The translations under genes were made by a program, and so were the position numbers. Below, piece by piece: positions 26,801-37,962 of a DNA stretch of 64,000 bases (position 1 is the first letter of the stretch; each line of letters begins with the position of its first letter). The notes under the pieces are model-generated. The model saw only the letters and a program-made list of their open reading frames with translations, searched no databases and had not been told where the DNA came from. The stretch comes from Argopecten irradians (taxonomy: Eukaryota > Mollusca > Bivalvia > Pectinida > Pectinidae), in assembly GCF_041381155.1 (NCBI RefSeq), contig NC_091134.1:42677338-42741337 (forward strand), read 5' to 3'.

Positions 26801-29800
26801 TTATTAAAAATATATTACATTGTTTTTGACATCTTACCTTCCTAAGTATTTATTGTAAAATAATGTGCTGCCATCTATTGTCTTGACTTCATCATACAAC
26901 ATGTGGAGGGGTAACTCTGTAATGATATATCCATAATACAATTTGATCTTCTTATAGACACCATGAGTTATGAGTAATATTAACTCATAACTCAAAAGAA
27001 TTCATTACACCTTGTCTCAAAAATCCATGAGTAATGTTAAATCACATAGTCATTAAAATAGTGACATTTATGACATAACAAACAGTATTATGTTAAGATT
27101 ATAGACACCCTGTTTAGTAGTTCTAACCTGTATTTAACGATGAATTATCTGTAGCTTGACCTTGGCTGACCTTGAACCCTTCCCGAGTCAGCATCCATGA
27201 CACACCCTTTCTCTGGTATGGTCGAAGGCAGGGAATAAGACTTGGGTGCTGAACCTCTACATCCACAGTTGTCTCCTCTTGGTCATGTGTTGTCTTGATA
27301 GCAGTGTACAGGTTTTCAATGTCATGCTTCTTGCAACAGATTCCTTGATAATTTTCTAAAACAGCAACAATTTCAGACATCAAAATATTGCATTATGAAA
27401 AAATACTGTCAACAAATAAATGGATTAATTCAAATATATTCAATTTCTGCTCTTGGATGCATGGGATGAAAGAAGATATCAATTAACACCATTTAAAATC
27501 ATATTAATTTACCTGCTCACCCATTAAATTCCATACTGTAATCAACTTTTCAACCCGTTGAATTAGCAGTATTCAAACATGCCTATCAGTAGTGAATTGG
27601 TTCATCCTTTCCATATATAAGCTACATTATTTGAGAACCCATCTCATATATCATTAAGGTTGCTAAAAGCTTCAAGTGTAAAGAAAAGTATTGACCAAAA
27701 AAATGAGAAATGGAATACTAAAATCAGAAAGGAATTTAGGTGCATTACTACAGAGTTTGATTAACTTTATAGATGGCATATAAAATTCTGCTGGTAACTG
27801 TATACAGAAGACATGTAAACAAGAGTATCGAGTGCTTACCAAGGGGAGATAATCCATAGAAGTGGGACATGATCAACTTCAGAAGAATGTTGATTTTCTT
27901 CATGTTTACATGCTCACTTGGGAATTTAGGGTTATACAGCAATGCCTCTCTAGCGTGAATGGTCAGTTCAAACCTTAATGTAGCAGGGTCAAACTGCCCA
28001 ATGGTCACCACAACCATCTTTGTATTATACATGTCTAATGCTGCCAGCACCTGCAAGTATAATGACAATTTATATGAACATAGCTATAGTTGTGAAATAA
28101 AATACACCAAAATTATTAATTGGAACATATGCTAGAGAAACATTCAGATAAATCACACAGTAAACATTAGGAGTTCAGCTCTGTATAAAGACCACCTGAT
28201 CAATTGGACCACTTTCTGGTGTCCCAGATGGTCAACTGACCTATGTATAAAAGCCCACATGGCTTATAGACAGTTTTGAATGTATACAGTGTATATATGT
28301 GTACTTAACAAGAGGCACAAGAGGCCTTGACGGTCACTTGAGTGCTGATATAGAAAGAGCATATTGCAAAGTTGGTTCAAATCTGTAAAAAGTGTTTACA
28401 AATTGGAATAAACTTTAAAGTTGAACCTTCGTATTAGAATTTTTATTTTTTGTTTTTCATTTTGATAGTTAGTGTATTATGTTACCAAACCTTATGCTTA
28501 AAATTCCTATTTGCTTTGCCAACGTTTTAAACAACAAAACCAAACTAGAAAACAGTCAGTGTCAGTGATTTTATAAATATCACTTTTTAATCTATGAAGA
28601 TTATTGATTCCATCAAACCTGTGAACTCAGAAAAAGATTTTTGAAATTTTAACCATTTTGACCAATTTTGAACGTGAGACCCCAGGGTCATATAAATGAT
28701 ATTTCAGGCTAATAATTCTAACCCAGTTTGACTAATTTCCTATGAAAATAAGCAAATTATGTCCATAAATGTGTTTTTCCTATATAAACTATAATAAACT
28801 TGACCCCCCTCCTCAGGGGGAAACACGAGACCCCAGGGTCATATAATTCACAATTTTTGTAAAGAACCTTAAGACCTTTCCATCTATGAAGAGTATTTCA
28901 TTCTATCAGTTTCAGTTCTGGCCTATTTGACCCCTTTTGACCCCGCCCCTCAGGCCCCTGGGGGTCAGTCATGTAAATTTGTTAATAGGTTTCAATAGCC
29001 ATTTCATAGGGATATTTCTGACAACAATTGACTAATTTCCTATTATAAATGACCAAATAATGCTCCAAAATGTGTTTTCCCTATATAAACTATAGTAAAC
29101 TTAATCCCCTCCCCAGGGGGAAACCTGAGACCCCAGGGTCATATAATTCACAATTTTTGTAGAGGGACTTGAGACCTTTCTATCTTTAGAAGAGTATTTG
29201 ATTTTACCACATCTGTGAGTGGAGAAGAAGATTTTTGAAGTTTGACCTATTTGACCCCTTTTGGCCCCACCCCTCAGGCCCCTGGGGGTGTGAGACCCCA
29301 GGGTCATATAATTCACAATTTTCGTAAAGGACCTCAAGACCTTTCAATCTATGAAGAGTATTTGATTCTACCATTTCTGGAATTTCAGAAGAAGATTTTT
29401 GAAGTTTTAGCCTATTGACCCCTTTTGGCCCCACCTCTCAGGCCCCTGGGGGGCTGGGACCATATAATTTACAATTTTTTGTTGGCCTTTGGCTATGGAA
29501 GGTTTCTGCAAAATTTCAACTAATTTGGTTCAGCACTTTTGGAGAAGAAGTTGAAAAAGTAATTATAAATTGTTTATCGTCATACGACGCACGACGACGG
29601 ACAAAAGGTGATTAGAAAAGGTCACTTGAGTCTTCGTCTCAGGTGACCTAATAAAATGTTATGTAACTACCCATTATAGCTTTTGTCTTGAATATGTGGT
29701 GGATGATATGCAAGAGACATTCAGAGATCTGATTGAATGACTATCTTTTTTGAAAATTAAGTTTAAATTTAAAAACTGGACTAAAACACATTTGAAATAA

Positions 29801-30357
29801 ATGTACTTATAGAACTATTCAACTAAGGTACTTACATTAATTGGAATGTTTATATCCACACACCAATAGTTCAGCTTCACTGCCATGGATGAATTTTCCT
29901 CGTTTTCACCCTCTTCAATGTACAGCATACTTTTTCCTGCCACCTCACTGACATAAAGCCAGATCTCCTTGTGACCATTGGGTTGACATTCCTCTGACTT
30001 GCGGAGCAGTTCAATATTAAAAACACCAAGTTTTGTGTGCCACTCATTCTCCTTAAATGGCAAAGATGACATCAGCTGAATGGAATATGAACAGTATGTC
30101 ATGTTGTCTTCAAACATTTCTCGTGTTTGCTGTGTTGAGAATTCTGGTTGTTGTTCCATGTTGATTGTGTCTGTTACTTTTCTCTGCGAAGATCCTTGTA
30201 ATTGTTGTGCCTCATTCAAGATGCTAGGGTCATTGTCATCCAGTACAGTAAGAGACCCCTCTGGCTCCGGACTTACTCCATCAAACATGTTCCATTCCAG
30301 ACAACGACGTTTGTCCTCTGATGCCCTCTGTGGAGCACCCTGCTTCCGCTTACCCAT
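8310..30357 (-). CDS. SHPRH: SHPRH: SNF2 helicase / PHD / RING E3 ubiquitin ligase (31 coding exons)
   Basis: SHPRH is a nuclear RAD5-family ATPase and RING ubiquitin ligase; in vertebrates and yeast this family extends ubiquitin chains on PCNA during damage tolerance. I traced 31 coding exons by GT/AG sites. Their lengths sum to 6243 nt and every phase agrees, giving 2080 residues plus a TAG stop at 8310-8312. The start at 30357 gives an N-terminus that resembles the vertebrate one (KRK..AP....EDKR..LEWNM). Visible order: SNF2 motif I GLGKT (about residue 369-373), acidic/basic insert, PHD (806-854), Walker B DEAQ (967-970), conserved [15 protein letters not shown] block, C3HC4 RING (1563-1609), helicase motif [11 protein letters not shown] (1748-1756), then a tail of about 270 residues. 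Human SHPRH is about 1683 residues, so this protein is longer, mostly from the tail. The H15 domain is not seen. Identity is secure; single splice sites may be off by a few bases. Confidence 0.96.
10402..11735. repeat. 46-bp minisatellite array in SHPRH intron 28
   Basis: About 29 head-to-tail copies of a 46-bp purine-rich unit (core GTGTGTTTCAGGGGTGGAAG followed by aaagacagagttagggtcag). Copies in the left third (10402-10960) carry more indels, while those from about 11150 to 11730 are nearly identical, so homogenisation is stronger on the right. Short open frames cross the array, but 46 is not a multiple of three and they drift, so they are not coding. It lies wholly within the intron between exons 28 and 29. 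Confidence 0.95.
12491..13058 (-). CDS. SHPRH: SHPRH exons 26-27 (C3HC4 RING finger)
   Basis: Exons 12987-13058 and 12491-12685. Exon 26 supplies the first zinc pair (PEPCPIC, Cys1563 and Cys1566). Exon 27 supplies [10 protein letters not shown] (residues 1578-1587) and LKCAVC (1604-1609), completing a C3HC4 RING. This is the ubiquitin-ligase module and, as in all RAD5-type proteins, it sits between the two helicase lobes. All zinc ligands are present, so E3 activity is expected. The intron between the two exons is about 300 bp and splits the domain after the second cysteine pair. Confidence 0.95.
13359..20580 (-). CDS. SHPRH: SHPRH exons 13-25 (middle region between helicase lobes)
   Basis: Coding exons: 20473-20580, 20276-20341, 19679-19761, 19296-19422, 18278-18454, 17774-17881, 17261-17409, 16510-16683, 15978-16046, 15526-15644, 14914-14984, 13875-13991, 13359-13460. 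Exon 15 encodes [18 protein letters not shown], almost unchanged from vertebrate SHPRH, and exon 16 [20 protein letters not shown]. Exon 17 gives a tetratricopeptide-like helical stretch ([20 protein letters not shown]). Exon 21 keeps a CQLC pair and YESKLFS, and exon 22 keeps [11 protein letters not shown]. Exons 24 and 25 lead into the RING with a probable coiled coil rich in Leu, Glu and Lys. All donors and acceptors are GT/AG. Confidence 0.9.
14174..14533. mobile_element. MITE-like element with 20-bp terminal inverted repeats
   Basis: The left end aaagatgctccaccgctgac and right end gtcggcggtggagcatcttt are inverted copies with about one mismatch, 360 bp apart, with no coding potential between them. 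It is in the SHPRH intron between exons 24 and 23. A similar short piece (gatgctccgcc) occurs near 19890. Confidence 0.75.
18500..19066. repeat. 38-bp minisatellite array in SHPRH intron 16
   Basis: About 14 copies of a 38-bp unit (AGTCACCATCACCAAAACAA then gaaatatctgtcaaacat), mostly differing by single bases, with a few truncated copies near 18735 and 18795. It lies in the intron between SHPRH exons 17 (18278-18454) and 16 (19296-19422), away from both splice sites. Confidence 0.93.
20974..23865 (-). CDS. SHPRH: SHPRH exons 7-12 (SNF2 motifs Ia to III)
   Basis: Coding exons: 23758-23865, 23252-23378, 22789-22868, 21972-22016, 21609-21687, 20974-21137. Exon 7 encodes [20 protein letters not shown], matching helicase motif Ia and the vertebrate order directly after the PHD finger. 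Exon 8 gives [20 protein letters not shown]. Exon 10 is only 45 nt and carries the Walker B box [11 protein letters not shown]. Exon 11 carries [10 protein letters not shown] (motif III). Exon 12 carries [12 protein letters not shown] and [13 protein letters not shown] tRNA-derived SINE lies in the intron between exons 9 and 10. Confidence 0.93.
22408..22622 (+). mobile_element. tRNA-derived SINE
   Basis: The head has a pol III A box (tggccgagtgg at 22420-22430) and a B box-like stretch (gagtttgaatcc near 22477), as in tRNA-derived SINEs. The body (ctctgggtactccagctttcctccacc, then aacctggcatgtcctta) resembles the conserved core found in mollusc SINEs. It ends in an A-rich segment. It sits in the SHPRH intron between exons 10 and 9. 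A functional tRNA is excluded because there is no paired acceptor stem. Confidence 0.75.
24203..25582 (-). CDS. SHPRH: SHPRH exon 6: acidic/basic insert and PHD finger
   Basis: This single 1380-nt exon encodes residues 399-858, which lie between SNF2 motif I and the rest of the N-terminal helicase lobe, where SHPRH proteins carry their inserted domains. Residues about 470-660 are low-complexity and rich in Glu, Asp, Lys and Asn. Residues 663-686 are strongly basic ([13 protein letters not shown]), a likely nuclear localisation signal. Residues 690-698 read CIVDLGDSS, a SUMO-interaction-like motif. A second lysine run follows at about 731-741. Residues 806-854 form a PHD-type zinc finger ([19 protein letters not shown] at 24215-24361). 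The winged-helix H15 domain found here in vertebrate SHPRH is not recognisable. Acceptor ctatttcag, donor gtaagt. Confidence 0.93.
25950..30357 (-). CDS. SHPRH: SHPRH exons 1-5 (N-terminus and SNF2 motif I)
   Basis: Coding exons, minus strand: 29836-30357, 27840-28050, 27128-27355, 26838-26916, 25950-26103. Exon 3 encodes the conserved [20 protein letters not shown] segment that leads into the SNF2 ATPase. Exon 5 encodes [13 protein letters not shown], the Walker A motif, at about residues 361-373. Donors are ordinary (gtaagt, gtaagc, gttaga, gtaaga) except exon 5, whose donor reads AAG|GTTGGT, a weak match. It is supported because only that cut keeps the frame into exon 6. Junction phases are 0, 1, 1, 2 and 0. 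The region before exon 3 corresponds to the poorly conserved N-terminal part of the family. Confidence 0.93.
28306..29652. mobile_element. Bivalve-type non-autonomous element in SHPRH intron 1
   Basis: It opens with aacaagaggcacaagaggcc ... ggtcacttgagt and closes with ggtcacttgagtcttcgtctcaggtgacc, so the ends are related inverted sequences. Inside are several degenerate direct copies of a 'gaccccagggtcatataattcacaatttttgta' module at 28675, 28830, 29130 and 29295. There is no open reading frame of note. Related copies lie at 50380-51760 and 52840-53430. Confidence 0.65.
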
Positions 30358-32368
30358 TGTGTTCTGCTATCAGTTCTCCTGTCAATGTTGATCCAAATTT
30401 AAATATAACTAGTTTCTTAAAGCATCAAGTAGAAAACTATAGTATTCCATGTTAAATTTACCTTCATCAACTAGCATTCATTAGTCATCGCCTGTCTGAC
30501 ACCAAAATACACTAATATGTGACAATAAATCTAGTAAAAATTCTGTTAACCTGAAGTAGATCTGACTACCTTATTGGATCTCAGCCCCATTGGAAGCATT
30601 AAAGTATGTTTATACTTTATATATGTTATTATATAAGAGATCAGGGAGCAGACTTTGCCATGTGCATACTTTCCTGTAGTTAGTTTATTTGTTTAAGGCA
30701 AGTCCATGCTTCTCCTTCCTGGCTCCCCAGTGGATGCCAGGCAGTCACAGGTTTCTCTATCACTGGCCTTTGATGGTGTGGTTATTATTATAATATTGGC
30801 ACTTTTGCCCCCTAGGTGATGGAAATTAGGGGAAGAGGAACCAGAGGATCTATTTCTAAGTATGCACTTGAGTGGCAGTGATCACATCAACCAAAAACCA
30901 ATCAATGTGGGTCACATGGTCTGACATCACTACATTGCCTAGCTAGTACACTGACCAATCCTGGGATTGTACTCCATGGGAGTTCCATATAGGTGGGGTT
31001 ATTATCATCTAATCAAGGTCCCTTCTGTATAAATATATTGAATGCACTTTCTGGGCACATTAATTTCAGGTTTTATGTCAAGACTATAGTAATATGAGAC
31101 CCACTCCCTTATCATTATGCTTACAGTAAGATTTTTTTTTTTTTTTGTACATACTTCAAATAGTAATATAATTATAGGCAACTGCTCTATGGCCCAAGGT
31201 TTCAAGTCTGCAATCCTGTGAAAGGTGGAGGGTTAATTTGTGGTAGCTCAATGTAAAAGGCTCACTTCCTTTACGAAACAAAAAATTTAGTTTCTAAAAA
31301 CAACAATAACATAAGAAAATGTCTATTGATGGCCTAAGATGAGGTTACAACACAAAATAAATGCAAGATTCTCAGCGTAATCTATGTTAACATTGAAGAA
31401 TGTAATTTTGCTGTTTTGCCATCTGGCGCATGCAATGATTGTCAAGTAACGCATAATAATAAGGACGACTGCGGGAAACGTAAGACGACCCGCGTTATGA
31501 ATTAATTTTGATAAAATTGTTCAGAAGGTGATGATGAGTGTAGTATTAACGGTAAGCTTATGCCTTTTCTGACTCTACAAAATTATCAATCTCGCTTTAA
31601 GTTCCCATTTTCAAAATTAAAAGCCGTTTTGGAAAGGTAGTGGGCCTTTAACAAGTGGAATTTCGGAATCTCGACTTTTTGCTGAATTCGCCAAAATCTA
31701 TTTTCGGGCATTAGGTCATTTTAAAAACCTAAATATAGCTACACATGTTAAGCATATAAAAATGGCTTAATTATTTGCATATGCATGAATATGCACATAT
31801 TTTGCATATGCATGCATATGTATATAATATATATCATAAACAATCTCAAATTAATTGACAATAGTGTATCTAAAAATTATTTAAATATTTGTTACAGTTA
31901 AACATACCATTAATATACCATACAGTAAATACTAAATATTGCATCTTCTAAATAATCATACAATGTATTAAAATTCTACTTTCACCACCTGCTACAGTAA
32001 TTCACCAACACTTCCATACTACTTAATACATATCATGTTTTCCAAGATATCTTATGGTAAAATTATTTTCCTCAATAAAACATTTTCTTTTAATTTAAAA
32101 AAAAAATGCTACACTAACTTTTAAAAAAAATCTCTAAGAAAATTTTAATCAAAGTTAAAAACTTTATTCTTTCACATCCATCAAATTAAAATAAATAGAA
32201 CAGAAAATAATATTTACCACTGTTAGGCCTACCAGGCTTAGACCTAAAACGGGTGACTAGGCCTACTTTGACAATCTCAAACAGAAGTTTAACAAGCGAT
32301 GCATTTGTTAACATTACTTTTAAAATGTTCTTTGGTGTGCATACTAACTAATAGAAAACATGCCTTAC

Positions 32369-32460
32369 CTCGATATATGTTCTAGAGTGTCCAAAATCAA
32401 CAGTTATTGACATATCCTTACAGAATCATCTTTTTACGTCTTACTTCATTTTGCGAGGGT
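32369..32460 (-). other. SHPRH: Putative 5' non-coding exon of SHPRH
   Basis: On the minus strand the sequence reads ATCGAG|GTAAGG at 32369, a strong splice donor in a locally CG-containing stretch. A matching acceptor (cattgacag) lies about 20 bases upstream of the SHPRH start codon near 30380. Together they suggest an untranslated first exon whose transcription start would be near 32.46 kb. The upper boundary is a guess; no transcript evidence is available here. Confidence 0.35.
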
Positions 32461-32640
32461 TAATATAAATTACGCACCTGCCAGTCAAGTTTATCCGAAA
32501 AAATACATATATATTTTTACATTCACGTACAAATTTTATCATTATATATGATAAAAAAATATTAAATATGAACTTTATTTTGTTTTTATAGCAAATGACA
32601 TAACGAAATGATTACTTTAAAAACACATTTGATTACGTTT
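32460..32640. promoter_or_regulatory. Putative bidirectional SHPRH/akirin promoter
   Basis: The two genes diverge from this stretch: the inferred SHPRH 5' exon ends near 32460 on the minus strand, and the akirin start codon is at 32888 on the plus strand. No clear TATA box or initiator can be assigned. The call rests on gene geometry only. Confidence 0.3.
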
Positions 32641-32887
32641 CGTTTGTTGTTCATTGTTCCCAGAATGAGGCTTGTTGTTTTGGTATCGGCCATTTTAAAA
32701 GTAATACATACGGATGGTGTAAGAGCGAATGATACAAATCGGCGAACATCGCTTTTGTTTATGGTGGAGACTGTATCAGTTTTAGTTATTCTACAAGAAT
32801 ATTTTATCAGGAATCCATTTGGATACTAATTTTTATCATATTTCTAATTCTTTACCATTTTTAAGTCGCCAAAGCCATCGAAGCAGA

Positions 32888-35800
32888 ATGGCTTGTGGTG
32901 CAACCCTGAAACGTAGTCTTGAATTCGATCCGTTACACAGTCCTGGTCAAACCACGCCTAAAAGAAGAAGATGCATGCCGATGACGCTTTCTCCTTCAAC
33001 TCCTCCAACGAAATACCATCAGATAAACCCTTCTCCATTTGGGGAAGTGAGTCCAAAATTGACCTCGGGTAGGTATTTTTGAAGAATTCCGAATTCGAAC
33101 CTCAAATGAACTGACAGTGCGGTACAATAGGAAATAAAAGCGTTGACAATGATATGTAGACCTTCTTTAACAGTCTTTTTGTAACCTGGTTCAAATGAGC
33201 AAGTACATTTTTGTTATGAATCGACAATTATCGATATGACTGCATGCAGTAGACAGACTAGGCTACAAAAGTTTATTTAGGAAGTACAAAGGCTAGCTGC
33301 TATGAATGGCATGCATGCCAGGGCAAAGCCCCGATCTTTGGGCCTACTATGCGACACTAATATATTTTTTGTGATCCTTACCAACGAGAGCCGTAAATGA
33401 CACGTATATATATATATATATATATATATGAAGAGACCCTTAAGACATAGCTTTGGAAAGTAGGTAAATATAAATGGATCTCTGAAATGCAAGAGACGGG
33501 GCTACTCCCCACTTTATACTAACGTGATGTACATTAAGTCAGGAACCTCACTTCGCGGTGCCGTGTCGAATGAAAAGTCTCATTTGACTTTTGTCTTACC
33601 ATTCTTTAGCTAAATACAAATTGTTTAATAACGAATATGGCTTAAACTTCATTTGTCAACCATCGTAAATTAGAAAATCATCTTAAAATGTCCCCCATGT
33701 TTTCCTGTCGTTTTAGATAACCATTCATTGTAATAAAATATTCAATAAACATCTGAAAACCATATCTAAGCATACAGAAAAACTTATTTAAGGTTCATGT
33801 CCCTTTTACTTTCCAAGGTAGTATAGTTTCCAATCTGTTCAGTGCACCCCCCATACTAAATTTTACCTTTAGAGCTTTTTCTCACTGCTTTGGGAATATA
33901 ATGGGGCCCATGGCTTTGAATTTGGGAAAATGTGTGTGACAAAATCAAGATTTGGGGAAAATCATAAATATGAAATAAAGCATAACAAATAATTTCTTTT
34001 ATTGGGGGAGGGGGAACAGAACTTGTATAAATATTTGGCTCTGACCCCTCGGGGGCAGGAGGGGCGGGGCCCAATAGGGGAAATAGAGGTAAATCCTTTA
34101 AAATCGCTACTTGTCCTAGAGTTCTGCATGGATTGTAACCAAAATTAGCCACAAACATCCTTGGGGAAGGGGAACAAAACTTGTATAAATTTTGGCTCTG
34201 ACCCCACGGGGGGCAGGAGGGGTGGGGCCCAATAGGGGTAATAGAGGTAAATCCTTTAAATCGCTACTAGTCATAGAGTTCTACATGAGAATTGTAACCA
34301 AATTTGGCCACAAACATCCTTGGGGGAAAGGGGAACAGAACTTGTATAAATTTTGGCTCTGATCCCCAAAGGGCAGGAGGGGCGGGCCCAATAGGGGTAA
34401 TAGAGGTAAATCCTTTAAATAGCTACTAGTCATAGAGTTCTGAATGGAATGTAACCATATTTGGCCACAAACATCCTTTTGGGAAGGGGAACAGAACTTT
34501 TATAAATTTTGGTTCTGACCCCCCCCGGGGGCAGGAGGGGCGGGGCCCAATAGGGGAAAAATAGAGGTAAATCCTTTTAAATTCGCTACTAGTCATAGAG
34601 TTCTGAATGGAATGTAACCAAATTTGGCCACAAACATCCTTGGGAGGGGGAACAGAACTTGTATAAATTTTGGCTCTGGTCCCCGGGGGCAGGAGGGGCG
34701 GGGCCCCAATAGGGGTAATAGAGGTAAATCCTTTAAATCGCTACTAGTCATAGAGTTCTGAATGGAATGTAACCAAATTTGTACCACAAACATCCTTTGG
34801 GGAAGGGGAATAAAACTTGTATAAATTTTGGCTCTGACCCCACGGGGGCAGGAGGGGTGGGGCCCAATAGGGGAAATAGAGGTAAATCCTTTAAATCGCT
34901 ACTAGTCATAGAGTTCTACATGAATTGTAACCAAAATTTTAAAATTGGGGGCCACAAGCATCCTTGGGCGAGGGGGAACAGAACTTGTATAAATTTTAAC
35001 TCTGGTCCCCGGGGGGCAGGAGGGGCGGGTGCCCAATAGGGGAAAATAGAGGTAAATCCTTAAAAAATCGCTACTTGTCCTAGAGTTCTTCATGGATTGT
35101 AACCAAATTTGGCTACAAACATCCTTGGGGGAAGGGGAACAGATCTAGAACTGGTATAAATTTTGGCTCTGATCCCCCGGGCGCAGGAGGGGCGGGGCCC
35201 CCAATAGGGGAAATAGAAGTGAATCCTTTAAATCGCTACTAGTCATAAGAGTTCTGCATGGATTGTAACCAAATTTGCCACAAAACATCCCTTGGGGAAG
35301 GGGAACAGAACTTGTATAAAATTTTGGCTCTGACACCCGGGGGGCAGGAGAGGTGGGGCCCCTGATAGAGGAAATAGAGGTAAATTTTTTTAAATCGCTA
35401 CTAGTCATAGAGTATCTGCATGGAATGTAACCAAATTTGGCCACAAACATCCTTTTGGAAGGGGAACAGAACTGAAGTTTTTATAAATTTTGGCTCTGGT
35501 CACCTGGGGGCAGGAACAGGGTGGGGCCCAATAGGGGAAATAGAGATAAAATCCTATAAATCACTACTTGTCCTAGAGTTTTACTTGGATTATGACCAAA
35601 TTTGGCCATAAAACATCCTTGGGGGAAGGGAACAGAACTTGTATAAATTTTGGCTCTGACCCCCTGAGGGGCAGGAGGGGTTGAGCCCAATAGGGGAATT
35701 TTAGAGGTTAATATTAAAATTCATTTCTTTTTATTTCCAGTGTACATGTTGTTTATGTTAGTGTATTTTTCTGAAGCCAATTCACGAATATATAGTCTTG

Positions 35801-37962
35801 ACCAACTAAGCTCATGCACAGTCTATGACGTTATTTTTTTTCACTGGTAGTCATTTGGACTAGTACACCCCAAAACTTTACAAGCCCGACTATTAAATCA
35901 CTTGTCCAAATAAGATTGACAATCGTTTTGCTTCAATTAACACTTCTGTCATGATCATGCAGTCTATGATTTTTGACTCAAATTACAAACGCAAATTCTC
36001 ACAAAATGATGAATCTGGACTGAAATAATTGCATACATTAGAATTCACTCAAAATGTGTTGAAAAATGCAATTGACCACCATATTTGTAAAATATAATAT
36101 TAACCGATTGCTACTAGTCCAATTGGACCAGTGCTTAAAGTCGCAGACAGCATGCAGGACATCCATTAACCTGAGACCTCGGGTCATTGACACAGCAAAA
36201 TTTAGTTTGACACAAGATTATGCATGCCGTGCGTCAATTTGACGCTTCACGTTTTTACTACCACTGCCTATCAAACTTGTGTATGTGTGTAGTATGTGAT
36301 GTCTAGCCCTCAATAAAGTGTATATTAGCAAGGGTCAGTGACACTATTTGGTAGAACACCCCACGCCAATTAAAAGATGCTGTGCATGTAATATTTTTGG
36401 ATAGTTTTCAAGAAACTTTGATTTTGGGATATTTAAGACTTGAGTTGGGAAAAAAATACCGGTAGACTTTGTATCATTTTGAAGTTTTTGACAATTCTTA
36501 AAACCAGATATAAAGACATGTAAATACAGATTATATCAGGTTTGGCAACATACGTACAGCTGACCATTAGTTATTGATGTGCAGGTTAGTTATATTGAAT
36601 GATAATTTGTAGAGATTCTCGGAACATTCACATGTTAATTAATGGAGTATTGTGATATTTCATTTCCAGAGCAAATTGCCACAAGTCTTGGATTAGAAAT
36701 CAAGCGCATGCAGAGAAGAAAGCAATTGCACTACCAATCATCTGGAAGCCAGAGTCCACCCAACATGTCTCCTCAACATGAGGCCTCCTCGAGCTCTTCT
36801 TCACATTGCTTGACAGCCATGGAGAGTAGCAGTATATGTGCCTCACCTTCCTCCTCTTCCACTTCACTATTTAATGCATTGTCACCCAGTAAAAAAGATG
36901 CGCCACTGTTCACCTTCCGACAAGTCAGCCTCATTTGTGAACGCTTAATAAAGGAAAGGGAAGATCAGGTCCGCCAAGAGTACAACACCACACTGACATG
37001 CAAACTAGCAGGCATGTATATTTATATTAGATACCACAATAATTGAAGCTTAGTTGATATAGCTCCCATCACTATATGTCTATAACTTAAACTATCAGCT
37101 AAAACATCGATATGAAACTATCCTTGTAGTAAATGGAGCACATTCATTTCATATTTAAGCAGTAATCTTTAATTGATTCTTCTTATGAATATCTTTCATT
37201 TTCTCTCACATTTTTCACTAGAATGCTGCACTAAAATGTGATTTCTCTAATTTTATTTCTGTGTGATGTTGTGAATATAGCCATTATGGTGATTGCATGA
37301 ATTCATCATTGGGCTAATTAACCTGTTAATGATGTGTTAGTAGCCCACTCAATAGTTTCAGAAATTGGCTCGATTTTCCTTCTAAATTTGATCTTAAACA
37401 TCATTTATGGTTGCACCAGTTCTTTTACTACATGAACTCTTCCTGGCGTCTGAACTGTGCAGCTCACACTACTGAATGATTCAATGTACTGTAGTATTTG
37501 GTTGAAAGATAATTCATGTATGATGTCTTATATCAGTTAATTAACTGTTTTGATTTTGTTTTCAGAACAATATGAGGCTTTCCTGAAGTTCAATCATGAT
37601 CAGATACACAAGAAGTTTGGAAATGCACCTGTTAGCTGTATGTATAAAAGTCCTTTTATTTACTGTTTACAAAATAAAATACACTTATTTACAACATAGT
37701 ATATATAATTAGAATTACAGTCCAAGTTATTGACAGTATCAACTGTTCTGATAAATTGATTAACAGAGGATGAATGAGATAACTCAGAATAAGTACCTAC
37801 ATATATAATAGTAATGTGAAGAATCTATTGTTAATTTTGAAAATTAATTGATAAAACTATCACCAAAACCTAATAAGTTTTACCAATTCCTACATGAATT
37901 TTTCCATAGTTTTGTTTAAACAATCTTATCTTTGTCTCTCTTTTTTCATAGATGTGTCTTGA
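32888..37962 (+). CDS. akirin: Akirin (nuclear transcription cofactor), 4 exons
   Basis: Akirin is a small nuclear protein that links transcription factors to chromatin remodelling and, in vertebrates, helps import proteasomes into the nucleus. Exons: 32888-33068, 36670-37011, 37566-37637, 37952-37962; total 606 nt, 201 residues, TGA stop. The start gives [16 protein letters not shown] followed by PKRRRCMP, the family N-terminus and nuclear localisation signal. Exon 1 ends in NPSPFGEV, exon 2 holds a Ser-rich middle and [19 protein letters not shown], and exon 3 [16 protein letters not shown]. The last exon adds the invariant C-terminal YVS. Length is close to that of human akirin-2 (203). 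The exon 2 donor is GC (CAG|GCATGT); this is the only cut that keeps the conserved LAEQY. Intron 1 is 3.6 kb and filled by a tandem array. Confidence 0.96.
33402..33430. repeat. (TA)n microsatellite
   Basis: About 13 uninterrupted TA units in akirin intron 1. Confidence 0.9.
34000..35710. repeat. About 160-bp satellite-like array in akirin intron 1
   Basis: Eleven or so imperfect head-to-tail copies, recognisable by 'gaacttgtataaattttggctctgacccc', 'gcaggaggggcggggcccaatagggg' and 'aaatcgctactagtcatagagtt', recur about every 150-170 bases (34020, 34170, 34338, 34497, 34656, 34815, 34983, 35148, 35308, 35478, 35638). Copies are GC-rich in the middle, unlike the flanks. A related module occurs in the dispersed element at 39240-39520, so the array probably expanded from a mobile element piece. 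Confidence 0.88.

Noticed and set aside
29101..29434. Minus-strand frames in SHPRH intron 1
   Set aside because: They fall in the internal repeats of a non-autonomous element and share no known domain.
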